Source: Flavobacterium sp. (GTDB taxonomy: Bacteria > Bacteroidota > Bacteroidia > Flavobacteriales > Flavobacteriaceae). Taken from it: a DNA stretch of 10,000 bases. Shown one piece after another: positions 1 to 5,993 of the stretch. The notes beneath the pieces are model-generated. The model was not told the origin of the DNA. It made no database searches and saw only the letters and a list, made by a program, of their open reading frames with translations. The stretch lies in NCBI RefSeq assembly GCF_020217025.1, contig NZ_JAIWOF010000208.1:1-10000 (forward strand), given 5' to 3'. Position 1 is the stretch's first letter. Each line of letters begins with the position of its first letter. Made by a program: the position numbers and the translations under genes.

Positions 1-81
1 AGGCTTGTTGGAGTAGAATATGCTGAAGGTTTTACTACTGAAAGATATTTGGCTGTCAATAGCTTAGGCGATTTGAAATAA
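1..81 (+). CDS. 3' end of an unidentified gene (last 26 codons)
   Basis: Frame 1 is open from the window edge to a TAA at 79-81 and encodes a C-terminal tail of 26 residues ending NSLGDLK. It is not part of the ORFs inside the window; the start and most of the protein lie upstream. The tail is too short for me to assign a family. It ends 27 bases before the tRNA promoter, so it is probably a complete gene end with the tRNA transcribed separately. I see no hairpin between its stop and the tRNA promoter, so read-through into the tRNA is possible. Confidence 0.55.
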   Translation, partial: RLVGVEYAEGFTTERYLAVNSLGDLK

Positions 82-108
82 AATTGTAGTAAAAAAGTAA
101 AAAAAATC

Positions 109-139
109 TTTGCAAGATAGAAGTAAACCCCTATATTTG
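109..139 (+). promoter_or_regulatory. Bacteroidota-type promoter of tRNA-His
   Basis: A TTTG at 109-112 and TATATTTG at 132-139 are separated by exactly 19 bases, matching the TTTG-N19-TAnnTTTG consensus of the Bacteroidota primary sigma factor. The -7 element ends 16 bases before the mature tRNA 5' end, leaving a short leader for RNase P to remove. This is the best promoter in the window and serves as the reference for the weaker ones. Confidence 0.85.
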
Positions 140-155
140 CACTCGCAAAACAAAT

Positions 156-230
<75 letters not shown>

Positions 231-241
231 CTTAACATTGG

Positions 242-271
242 AAAGCCCTGAAGTAATTCAGGGCTTTTTTT
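242..271 (+). terminator. Rho-independent terminator after tRNA-His
   Basis: An 11-bp perfect stem pairs 242-252 with 257-267 (core AAGCCCTGAA / TTCAGGGCTT), with loop GTAA, and runs into a T tract ending at 271. It lies 11 bases past the tRNA. On the minus strand the hairpin is followed by only a short U run, so it may act weakly as the terminator of the convergent gene ending at 288. Confidence 0.85.
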
Positions 272-287
272 ATTCCACAAACTTTCT

Positions 288-1214
288 TTAAATCGAAGTA
301 TCAATTTTATACGTCATCGTAAGTGTCAATACATATTGAATACCGACTTCCGTTTGGTTGGGATTGATGACTTTGTCAAAACCTGCACTTGAAATTCCGT
401 CGTAGTAGAAAGTTTTATTTTTTCGGGCGATTTTCTTTAAATAGGGACTTCTATTGTTGTAATTGATTTGAATTTCTGCCGTTTCAAAGGCTTGATAGGT
501 TTTGTATTGTGTTTCTGGGAAAACGGTTGCAAATTCTTCTGTAGCATTTGGAGTTCCAACGATTCGTTTTCCAAACGATTTCATGTATCGGATTTTTTTC
601 GCTTCGGCTAAAACTAAGGCTTCATCAAAAAGAGCATTGTGAATTACATTCGTATCGGAATTAAAATAATCTACTTTTATCACATCATGAATTTCAAAAT
701 CGGAAGCTAAAGCAATTAATTTTTCCAAACTATTTACGTTTGAAGTCGTAATAATGATATTCTTTTTGATTTCAAATCCTTTATCCACTTGTTCCGAATT
801 CAAGCCGCTCACTTCAAAATCATAAATTTTAGTTTGCGAAATAAAATCGATGTACACGTTTTCTTTTTTAATTCCTAAGGTTTTAATTTTGTCTAAAAAT
901 CCGTCAATTCGAGCATTAATTTTTTTACTACAACCCGAAACGGTTTCGTCTTCTTCGTTTAAACCTAACGTAATCACAAAACCATCGGCTTTTTTGTTCT
1001 GAAGCAATTTTACAGTAACCGTTAAATGATTGTCGTTAATAGAAACCACGGTGTTATTAGGTAAGTTACTCTGATTGTAATTGTTGCCGTTGTATGAGTT
1101 GTTTCCATAAATTTGGTTACCGCTAATTTGTGCCTGAGAAACGCTAAAAGTGAGCAATAAGGTAACAATAATCCAATTGATTTTTCCGTTTAAATGCAAT
1201 ACTGTTGTTTTCAT
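288..1214 (-). CDS. Exported SIMPL-domain (DUF541) protein
   Basis: This 308-residue protein starts with a Sec signal peptide: basic N terminus, hydrophobic stretch around residues 14-25, and likely cleavage after the A of SVSQA. An Asn-rich linker follows at about residues 30-55. The rest fits the SIMPL (DUF541) pattern: an opening strand with VITLGLNEED, a helix ending KIKTLGIKKENVYID, a strand of the type FEIKKNIIITTSNVNSLEKL, and a helix ALFDEALVLAEAKKIRYMKSFGK. SIMPL proteins are periplasmic or outer-membrane-associated, and most have no defined activity. The family name rests on pattern recognition only. The gene stands alone, convergent with the tRNA and divergent from the operon at 1378. 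I found no good promoter match upstream. Confidence 0.65.
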   Translation of the reverse strand: MKTTVLHLNGKINWIIVTLLLTFSVSQAQISGNQIYGNNSYNGNNYNQSNLPNNTVVSINDNHLTVTVKLLQNKKADGFVITLGLNEEDETVSGCSKKINARIDGFLDKIKTLGIKKENVYIDFISQTKIYDFEVSGLNSEQVDKGFEIKKNIIITTSNVNSLEKLIALASDFEIHDVIKVDYFNSDTNVIHNALFDEALVLAEAKKIRYMKSFGKRIVGTPNATEEFATVFPETQYKTYQAFETAEIQINYNNRSPYLKKIARKNKTFYYDGISSAGFDKVINPNQTEVGIQYVLTLTMTYKIDTSI

Positions 1215-1293
1215 AATTTTATATTTTTAAAGATTTAATGGCAATAGTACTTTGGAAATTAGAAAAACGTTTGGCAAAACCACTTTCCACTAT

Positions 1294-1335
1294 CTGTAAA
1301 GATTTTTCGCTACATTTACAGTGGTTTTACAGTAG
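1294..1335 (+). promoter_or_regulatory. TTTACAGTRG tandem repeat with an inverted half copy (candidate operator)
   Basis: TTTACAGTGG at 1315-1324 and TTTACAGTAG at 1326-1335 are direct repeats with an 11-base start-to-start spacing, one DNA turn. An inverted core CTGTAAA lies at 1294-1300. The second repeat ends 19 bases before the -7 element at 1355, where the -33 box would normally be, and no TTTG is present there. This layout suits an activator that replaces the -33 contact, though a repressor is possible. The regulator is unknown. Confidence 0.4.
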
Positions 1336-1354
1336 AAAAAAAATTGCAATCCAT

Positions 1355-1362
1355 TACTTTTG
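1355..1362 (+). promoter_or_regulatory. -7 promoter element of the 1378-2821 operon
   Basis: TACTTTTG matches TAnnTTTG in full. Transcription would begin a few bases downstream, leaving roughly a 10-base leader before the ATG at 1378. The -33 box is missing; see the repeat array at 1294-1335. The element covers the TTG at 1360, which therefore cannot be the start codon of a transcript made from this promoter. Confidence 0.5.
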
Positions 1363-1377
1363 ACCCGAATAAAATTC

Positions 1378-2277
1378 ATGAATCCATTAGACGTATTTCA
1401 ACAACTTAAAAACGATGTGCTTTTGACCTATCAGAAGCAGTATCCTTATTTTGAGGGAAATTGGAAAACGTTTAGTTCGCAAGACATTCAAAATTTAATC
1501 CATTTGATTGCTATTCAAGTAAAACAAACGGTCAGCGAAAAATGGATTTACACGCATTTGAAAGTCGAAAACAACGATAAATTGCCACGAAAAGATATGT
1601 TGGATATTTTATCGCAATTGGTCGGTTATTCGGGTTGGGATGAATATGTGTTTAAATGGAAAGAAGAAGTAGTTCCAAATGTGGCTCAACCAAAACGAAA
1701 TAATAAAGTTGTTTTTAGTGTTGGATTTATTGGTTTGTTTTTGATGGGAATTTTAATCTATCGTTATTTGAATAGGGAAGAAGTACAAATCATTCCCGTA
1801 AAAAATGCCTTTACCGAAGAGCAAATCAATAGTGAAGAAGTGAAAGCGGTAATGATTGAAAATGATGTGGAAACACCAATTGAAATTGTAGATTCAAAAA
1901 TTCAAATTACGACAAAGGAAAGTGCTAAAATTGTACTGAAAAGTCCGTATTATAAAGACAAAACGGTTGTTTTAGGAAAGGAAAATCCAAATGAAATCAA
2001 CTTACAACCAGATGATTATGCGATGATGCTAAAAGGTTTTATGAAATCGGATATTAAAGATTGGGAAACCCGAAAAGAGCAATTGCAAAAGATTTTAGCC
2101 GATGATTTAGAAGTTTTGGTGATGTTGAAAAATGATTTGGGAATTGAATATTTCAACAAGCAAGAATTTTCAGAAAAGTTGATTGTTCCAAGTGTTTCTT
2201 TGAAGCGAATGAAGGTGATTGATATTCAAAGTAATGACAAGAATGAGATTAAATTTATACGAATTATACAAGAATAA
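1378..2277 (+). CDS. Single-pass membrane protein with N-terminal HTH-like module, function unknown
   Basis: From ATG 1378 the protein has 299 residues. An upstream in-frame TTG at 1360 falls inside the -7 element, so I prefer the ATG. Residues 1-95 are helical and resemble a module common at the N terminus of Bacteroidota proteins: a segment like VSEKWIYTHLK followed by LPRKDMLDILSQLVGYSGWDEY, which looks helix-turn-helix-like. A basic patch (PKRNNK, 105-110) precedes one membrane helix at about 111-131, so the N terminus should face the cytoplasm. Residues 132-299 would be periplasmic, with predicted strands up to about 210 and then a helical part containing DYAMMLKGFMKSDIKDWE. I recall similar uncharacterised flavobacterial proteins but cannot name a family. 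The next gene starts 1 base after its stop, so the two are probably translationally coupled. Confidence 0.7.
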   Translation: MNPLDVFQQLKNDVLLTYQKQYPYFEGNWKTFSSQDIQNLIHLIAIQVKQTVSEKWIYTHLKVENNDKLPRKDMLDILSQLVGYSGWDEYVFKWKEEVVPNVAQPKRNNKVVFSVGFIGLFLMGILIYRYLNREEVQIIPVKNAFTEEQINSEEVKAVMIENDVETPIEIVDSKIQITTKESAKIVLKSPYYKDKTVVLGKENPNEINLQPDDYAMMLKGFMKSDIKDWETRKEQLQKILADDLEVLVMLKNDLGIEYFNKQEFSEKLIVPSVSLKRMKVIDIQSNDKNEIKFIRIIQE

Positions 2278-2278
2278 G

Positions 2279-2821
2279 ATGTTATTAAGAAGCTGTATTT
2301 TATTGTTTTTAGTTGGTACATTTTCCGTTTTTGGTCAAAATGCGAATACGCCTGCTTCAACGGCAATAAAAGCAAATTTCACAATGGCTTCTGTAAAAGC
2401 GTACCAAGAAAGTGCGACTTTAAAAGTGGAAGATTATTACCAATATCTAACTTTATTATCAAGTGAATCAACATCCGAAACTTTAAAAGCTGAAATTAAA
2501 AGCAGTATTTACAGCTTATTTGAAAGTGAAAATATAAAAGTTATCGATTTTACCTCAACTGAAAATGCTACTATTTCATTGCATGAATTGATTGATAAAA
2601 TTACGAATAAGAACTTTTCATTTTCGGTTGCTAATTTTGAAAATTCTATCGTATCAACGGATTATTGGACAACACAATACCAACTTACTGTTATGCAAAA
2701 CAAAATTCCAATGGAATTTCAATATTATCAAAAAATTGGATTTAAACCTGTTGTGAAGACTTTTGGAACCACCAAAAAAGAAGTTTGGACTTTGTTTTTA
2801 GGAGAAGTTACCTTGCCATAA
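2279..2821 (+). CDS. Small exported protein coupled to the upstream membrane protein
   Basis: The ATG at 2279 gives 180 residues beginning with a clear signal peptide (MLLRSCILLFLVGTFSVFGQ, cleavage near residue 20). An in-frame ATG at 2219 would bury the signal peptide behind 20 residues and overlap the previous gene, so it is unlikely to be used. The mature part is about 160 residues, helical at first (KVEDYYQYLTLLSS, LKAEIKSSIYSLFES) and then strand-rich with aromatic residues (FSFSVANFENS, DYWTTQYQLTVM, EFQYYQKIGF). I do not recognise a family. The 1-base gap to the gene before it, and the periplasmic location predicted for both products, suggest that they interact. Confidence 0.65.
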   Translation: MLLRSCILLFLVGTFSVFGQNANTPASTAIKANFTMASVKAYQESATLKVEDYYQYLTLLSSESTSETLKAEIKSSIYSLFESENIKVIDFTSTENATISLHELIDKITNKNFSFSVANFENSIVSTDYWTTQYQLTVMQNKIPMEFQYYQKIGFKPVVKTFGTTKKEVWTLFLGEVTLP

Positions 2822-2832
2822 ATTTTCTACTT

Positions 2833-2875
2833 TACGGATTTCCGTATTTATCATGAAAGTAATTTCTTATATTTG
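2833..2875 (+). promoter_or_regulatory. Promoter with a 14-bp palindrome in the -33 region
   Basis: TACGGATTTCCGTA (2833-2846) is a perfect palindrome: TACGGA, TT, TCCGTA. A consensus -7 element TATATTTG lies at 2868-2875, 21 bases beyond the end of the palindrome and 22 bases before the ATG at 2898. No TTTG exists at the -33 position. A dimeric activator binding the palindrome is the simplest reading. The hairpin has no T run after it, so it is unlikely to be a terminator for the preceding gene. Confidence 0.55.
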
Positions 2876-2897
2876 GAACTTTAACACCAATTAAACA

Positions 2898-3701
2898 ATG
2901 AGAAAATTACTTATCATCTTCATTGGAATTACCGCTTTTGGTCAATCTAATTTAGATAAAGAAACTGCTAAAATAGTAGATGAAGGCAAAATGCTTTATA
3001 ATTCAGAAATGGCTTCGTGGTATGGTACTGATATTTTTATTGAAATCTATAAGAATTCAGAAAATATAGGCGGTTATTTTTCATATACGGATAACGATGT
3101 TCCAAAATGTATCTTTTTTTCAAAAGATAAAAAACCAAAAGTTATTGGCACAATCAATTTTGAAGCTAAAATTAAATTGGAAACAGCAAAAGCCGATTTA
3201 AAAGAAAGAGAATTCACCAAAAATGAATTGGACTATTATGAGCTTAGAAAAGAAGCTATGAATATTATTTATTCCGATACTCTTTTTAAACATTATAATA
3301 ATACGAGTTTTAATGTTGTGCCAATTATTAATAAAAAAGAAAAAAAAGTATTTGTTTTAACCGGACCAAAAGTTAATAACGTTATTATTTTAGGAAATGA
3401 TTATTTAATGAATTTTGACAAAAATAATAAACTGTTAAATCGTAAAGCACTCCATAAAAATATTATTCCAATCCAAATTGATGGAGATAAAAAAATTGAG
3501 GCTACAATGCACAGTCATTTACCAGAGACTGGCGAATTTATTACTTCAACTGATATTTGTACTTTAATGCTTTATGGAAAACTTTACAATTTAAAAGAAC
3601 ACTTTGTTGTTTCTGAAAAGTATGTTTCCGTTTGGGATTATGAAAAAGATACTTTAAATGTGATGACTAGAGAAGCTTTTGAGAAAATGTTAGAAGAATA
3701 A
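2898..3701 (+). CDS. Exported protein with a JAB/MPN (JAMM)-like C-terminal region
   Basis: This protein has 267 residues and a short signal peptide (residues 1-15, MRKLLIIFIGITAFG). The middle is charged and helical around 95-125. The C-terminal half carries H205-S-H207 followed by STD at 217-219 in HSHLPETGEFITSTD, then a helix (CTLMLYGKLYNLKEH) and a strand pair (FVVSEKYVSVWDYE). This order resembles JAB/MPN metallopeptidases, whose zinc motif is HxH-x7-S-x2-D. Here the spacing is slightly longer (HxH, eight residues, then T216-x2-D219), and I cannot pick out the usual upstream catalytic Glu with confidence. The family call is an inference from the motif. The gene has its own promoter, is strongly A-rich, and ends at a terminator. 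Confidence 0.6.
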   Translation: MRKLLIIFIGITAFGQSNLDKETAKIVDEGKMLYNSEMASWYGTDIFIEIYKNSENIGGYFSYTDNDVPKCIFFSKDKKPKVIGTINFEAKIKLETAKADLKEREFTKNELDYYELRKEAMNIIYSDTLFKHYNNTSFNVVPIINKKEKKVFVLTGPKVNNVIILGNDYLMNFDKNNKLLNRKALHKNIIPIQIDGDKKIEATMHSHLPETGEFITSTDICTLMLYGKLYNLKEHFVVSEKYVSVWDYEKDTLNVMTREAFEKMLEE

Positions 3702-3727
3702 TGATTCCTCTTTTCTAGAGTAAAAAA

Positions 3728-3765
3728 ACAAAAAAAGCCTTGAATTTCTTCAAGGCTTTTTTTGT
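3728..3765. terminator. Bidirectional terminator between convergent genes
   Basis: A 17-bp perfect stem pairs 3728-3744 with 3749-3765, with loop TTTC. The GC core is GCCTTGAA / TTCAAGGC, flanked by seven A on one side and seven T on the other, so it gives a U tract on both strands. It sits between the gene ending at 3701 (plus) and the one ending at 3793 (minus), and should end both transcripts. Confidence 0.9.
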
Positions 3766-3792
3766 TTTTCATAGCAAAGTTTCCCAGTTCAA

Positions 3793-4359
3793 TTAGAATA
3801 CTAATTTCACTTTTAATTCGAATTCGTCGCTGATTGTTTTGTCTCCTAAGTTGTCGAAGAAACTTCCAGATCCGTATTGGATTCCGTATTTAGTTCTGTC
3901 AACTTTTAAAGAAGTTTCAGCAGCATTTTTTCCAACAGTTAAATCAAATTTGATTGATTCTGTTTTCCCTTTGATTGTTAAGTCAGCAGTTACAGCGTAA
4001 ACACCATTTCCTTTTTCACCAAGAGATTTGATAACTAAAGTAGCCGTTGGGAATTTTTCAACACCAAAGAAATCGTCAGATTTTAAGTGACCATCTAAGT
4101 TTGCTTTACTTTTTCCGTCTAAGTCAGTTGTATTAATTGTAGTCATGTCAACTGTAAAGTTTCCACCAACTAATTTTTTTCCTTTGAAAATTAAAGCTCC
4201 ATCTTTTAAAGTAATTGTACCTTCGTGAGAACCTGTTACTTTTTTACCAACCCAGTTGATAGTACTTTTTGAAGCATCTACTTTTTTACTTGTTTGTGCA
4301 GTAGTTGCAAATGATACGAAAGCTACAAGAGCTAAAGCGATTGATTTGAAATTTTTCAT
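3793..4359 (-). CDS. YceI-family periplasmic protein
   Basis: The 188-residue product has a signal peptide (about 1-21, cleavage after TTAQ or nearby). It then follows the YceI lipocalin-like pattern: an opening strand VDASKSTINWVGKKVTGSHEG, a central GGNFTVDMTTINTTDLDG, the HLKSDDFFGVEKFPTAT motif, and closing strands ending in ISDEFELKVKLVF. YceI proteins are small beta-barrels that in some members bind isoprenoid chains such as polyprenyl quinones; no ligand can be read from the sequence here. It is the last gene of the minus-strand marR - nitroreductase - yceI unit, 33 bases after the nitroreductase stop. A link to quinone or redox stress is an inference from these neighbours. Confidence 0.9.
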   Translation of the reverse strand: MKNFKSIALALVAFVSFATTAQTSKKVDASKSTINWVGKKVTGSHEGTITLKDGALIFKGKKLVGGNFTVDMTTINTTDLDGKSKANLDGHLKSDDFFGVEKFPTATLVIKSLGEKGNGVYAVTADLTIKGKTESIKFDLTVGKNAAETSLKVDRTKYGIQYGSGSFFDNLGDKTISDEFELKVKLVF

Positions 4360-4392
4360 GTTTTGAATTGTTTTAAATGTTAATGGTTATAA

Positions 4393-5025
4393 TTAAATAG
4401 TAGTAAATAATTCTTGTTTTGGTTTTCTAACTTTTGCATAGTGTTGCGTTGCATCTTCTTCATGACGATATCCAACAGCTGCTACTAATGAAGCGTTTAA
4501 TCCTAATGCGTTTAATCCTAAAATTTCATTGTATTTTTCTGGTTCAAAACCTTCCATTGGTGTAACGTCGATTTTTAATTCAGCTGCAGCATTTAAAAGA
4601 TTTCCTAAAGCTAAATACGTTTGTTTTGAAGTCCAAACCGCTTTTTGCTCCAATGGTAACGGAACAATTTTAGATTTCATAAAGTCTGAATATCCTTTTA
4701 AATCCTCAACTGATAAACCTCTTGTATTAGCAATGTTTTGAACATAATCATCAATGTGTTGGTCTTGAACGTCCACAATGTTAGCAAATACTAATAGGTG
4801 AGAAGCTTCAACAATTTGCGATTGTCCCCAAGAAGCTGGTTGTAATTGCGCTCTAACTTCTGGATTTTCGATGATAAATACTTTGTATAACTGTAAACCA
4901 TAAGAAGACGAACTCAATTGGATTGCATCTTTTAAAGTTTCTAAATCAGCTGCTGATATTTTTTTTGCAGCATCAAATTTTTTTGTAGCGTAACGCCATT
5001 TCTGATTTTCTATAAAATTTGTCAT
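4393..5025 (-). CDS. NfsB-like NAD(P)H-dependent FMN nitroreductase
   Basis: From the ATG at 5025 (MTNFIENQKWRYA) the protein has 210 residues, normal for the family. A longer start at 5061 would overlap the marR gene by 20 bases and add 12 residues outside the domain, so it is rejected. Family marks include RYATKKFD near the N terminus (FMN phosphate side), LSSSSYGLQ, QSQIVEASHLLVF, and the C-terminal EGFEPEKYNEILGL followed by VGYR. Such enzymes reduce nitroaromatics, quinones or pteridines with NAD(P)H in the cytoplasm. The true substrate cannot be told. The marR gene ends 16 bases upstream, so the enzyme is probably made from the marR promoter and induced with it. Confidence 0.9.
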   Translation of the reverse strand: MTNFIENQKWRYATKKFDAAKKISAADLETLKDAIQLSSSSYGLQLYKVFIIENPEVRAQLQPASWGQSQIVEASHLLVFANIVDVQDQHIDDYVQNIANTRGLSVEDLKGYSDFMKSKIVPLPLEQKAVWTSKQTYLALGNLLNAAAELKIDVTPMEGFEPEKYNEILGLNALGLNASLVAAVGYRHEEDATQHYAKVRKPKQELFTTI

Positions 5026-5041
5026 AGTAATTTTTGGGTTT

Positions 5042-5494
5042 TTAATTTCTAAATTTTTCAAGTAATTCGTTTAATAATTCTAATTCTGCAACGGTCAAAT
5101 TTTGAGAAAAAGATTGTTCGTGTGCTTCAACTAATGGATCCAATTGCAATAATAGTTCCAAACCTTTCTCCGTAATGGTAATTTCCATTTTACGGCGATT
5201 GATGGGGCAAACTTCTCGAAGCACTAATTCTTTTAATAACAATTTGTCAACTAAACGTGTAGTGTTACTGGTTTTCGCAATCATGCGTTCTTGTATCATA
5301 CACATATTAGCAGGCTTTCCTTTCTGACCTCTTAAGATGCGTAACACATTAAATTGTTCAGGGGAAAGGTCAAATGGTTTTAATATCTCATTAAACTTTT
5401 CCGAAATGACATTTTGAGTGTACATTACATTTAGTAATGTTTTCTTCTCCATTGCCATTGGCGAGTTTGGTTTTATGATTTCTTCTATTCTCAT
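5042..5494 (-). CDS. MarR-family transcriptional regulator
   Basis: The ATG at 5494 (MRIEEIIK) gives 150 residues, as expected for MarR. The start at 5521 lies within the operator and the -7 element. The winged-helix core is visible: the helix LSPEQFNVLRILRGQKGKP, the recognition region MIAKTSNTTRLVDKLLLKEL (about 71-90), and the wing with INRRKMEITITEKG. Helices at each end form the dimer interface. C65 and C96 could act as redox sensors, but this is speculation. The gene heads an operon with the nitroreductase and yceI, and its promoter overlaps two identical palindromes, the usual arrangement for autorepression by a MarR dimer released by a small ligand or oxidant. Confidence 0.92.
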   Translation of the reverse strand: MRIEEIIKPNSPMAMEKKTLLNVMYTQNVISEKFNEILKPFDLSPEQFNVLRILRGQKGKPANMCMIQERMIAKTSNTTRLVDKLLLKELVLREVCPINRRKMEITITEKGLELLLQLDPLVEAHEQSFSQNLTVAELELLNELLEKFRN

Positions 5495-5507
5495 TTGATG
5501 TTGTAAA

Positions 5508-5554
5508 ATTTGTATGTACAAATGTAGTTAACTATTTTATTTGTATGTACAAAT
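5508..5554. promoter_or_regulatory. Twin MarR operators over the marR promoter
   Basis: ATTTGTATGTACAAAT occurs at 5508-5523 and again at 5539-5554, an exact match apart from position in the spacer, and each copy is palindromic except for its central TG. The centres are 31 bases apart, about three helical turns, so two dimers would sit on one DNA face. Read on the minus strand, the -7 element TACATTTG (5519-5526) overlaps the first copy, and a TTTG (5550-5553) in the second copy lies in the -33 zone with a 23-base spacer. Binding should block the marR promoter. Confidence 0.85.
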
Positions 5555-5600
5555 GTTTAATAAATTTTTGTTAAAGTTTTAAAATTGCATTTTTTGATAG

Positions 5601-5608
5601 TACTTTTG
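5601..5608 (+). promoter_or_regulatory. -7 promoter element of the rhodanese gene
   Basis: TACTTTTG matches TAnnTTTG and lies 15 bases before the ATG at 5624. No TTTG is found 19 bases upstream. The nearer MarR operator copy ends 46 bases upstream of it, so MarR control of this gene is possible but less direct than for marR. Confidence 0.5.
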
Positions 5609-5623
5609 GAAAAAAAAGATACA

Positions 5624-5933
5624 ATGACAAACTTAGATCAAAATACGTGGTGGAGCCAGTTTTCGCAAGATGAGAACGGTGTTATATTAGATGTTCGTAC
5701 TGAAGATGAATTTAACGCAGGTTATATTCCAGGTGCGATTAATATTGATATCTATAAAGGACAAGGTTTTATCTATAGAGTAGAGGAGTTGGATAAATCG
5801 AAAAATTATTATGTGTATTGTGCCCGCTGGTGTACGTAGTGCCAACGCTTGTAACGCCATGGAGCAATTAGGTTTTGAGAATACCTTTAATTTACTAGGT
5901 GGTTTTTCTAATTGGGAAGGACCAACAGAATAA
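5624..5933 (+). pseudogene. Single-domain rhodanese, broken by a one-base frameshift
   Basis: Starting at ATG 5624, the frame encodes a rhodanese N half (GVILDVRTEDEFNAGYIPGA and YYVYC). It then hits a stop at 5837-5839, just after the active-site Cys codon (5819-5821, C66). Skipping one C of the CCC at 5823-5825 restores a full 102-residue protein with loop C-A-A-G-V-R and the tail LLGGFSNWEGP, ending at 5931-5933. Rhodaneses transfer sulfane sulfur through that Cys. The remaining sequence is intact, so the lesion is recent or is an assembly or sequencing error in a short C run. It diverges from marR and has its own promoter and terminator. If the lesion is real, the product lacks the active-site loop and is inactive. 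Confidence 0.85.
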
Positions 5934-5935
5934 AG

Positions 5936-5963
5936 AAAATCCGCTGAAGAGCGGATTTTTTTT
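5936..5963. terminator. Terminator after the rhodanese gene
   Basis: A 10-bp stem AAAATCCGCT (5936-5945) / AGCGGATTTT (5950-5959) with loop GAAG is followed by further T to 5963. On the minus strand it also ends in a T-rich stretch (TTTTCTTT), so it may serve the convergent gene ending at 5994. Confidence 0.85.
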
Positions 5964-5993
5964 GTGGGATAAGTTTTTTAGGAGCTATCATAA

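Noticed and set aside
1294..1335. LytTR-type operator
   Set aside because: The ACAGT core is similar, but LytTR sites are direct repeats about two helical turns apart, and here the spacing is 11 bases.
2219..2278. Longer start for the exported 180-residue protein
   Set aside because: It would hide the signal peptide behind 20 polar residues and overlap the upstream gene; ATG 2279 fits better.
2833..2846. Terminator for the gene ending at 2821
   Set aside because: The stem is only 6 bp with a 2-base loop and no T tract, and it sits at the -33 position of the next promoter.
4529..4741. Plus-strand reading frame of 70 codons
   Set aside because: It lies entirely antisense inside the nitroreductase gene, which has clear family motifs; there is no promoter or recognisable product.
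5026..5061. Longer start for the nitroreductase
   Set aside because: It overlaps the end of marR, and the additional residues are outside the conserved domain.
5495..5521. Longer start for MarR
   Set aside because: The extra codons fall in the operator and -7 element, upstream of the probable transcription start.
5819..5839. Programmed ribosomal frameshift in the rhodanese gene
   Set aside because: There is no slippery heptamer or following pseudoknot that I can see, and rhodaneses are not known to use recoding; an insertion in CCC is simpler.
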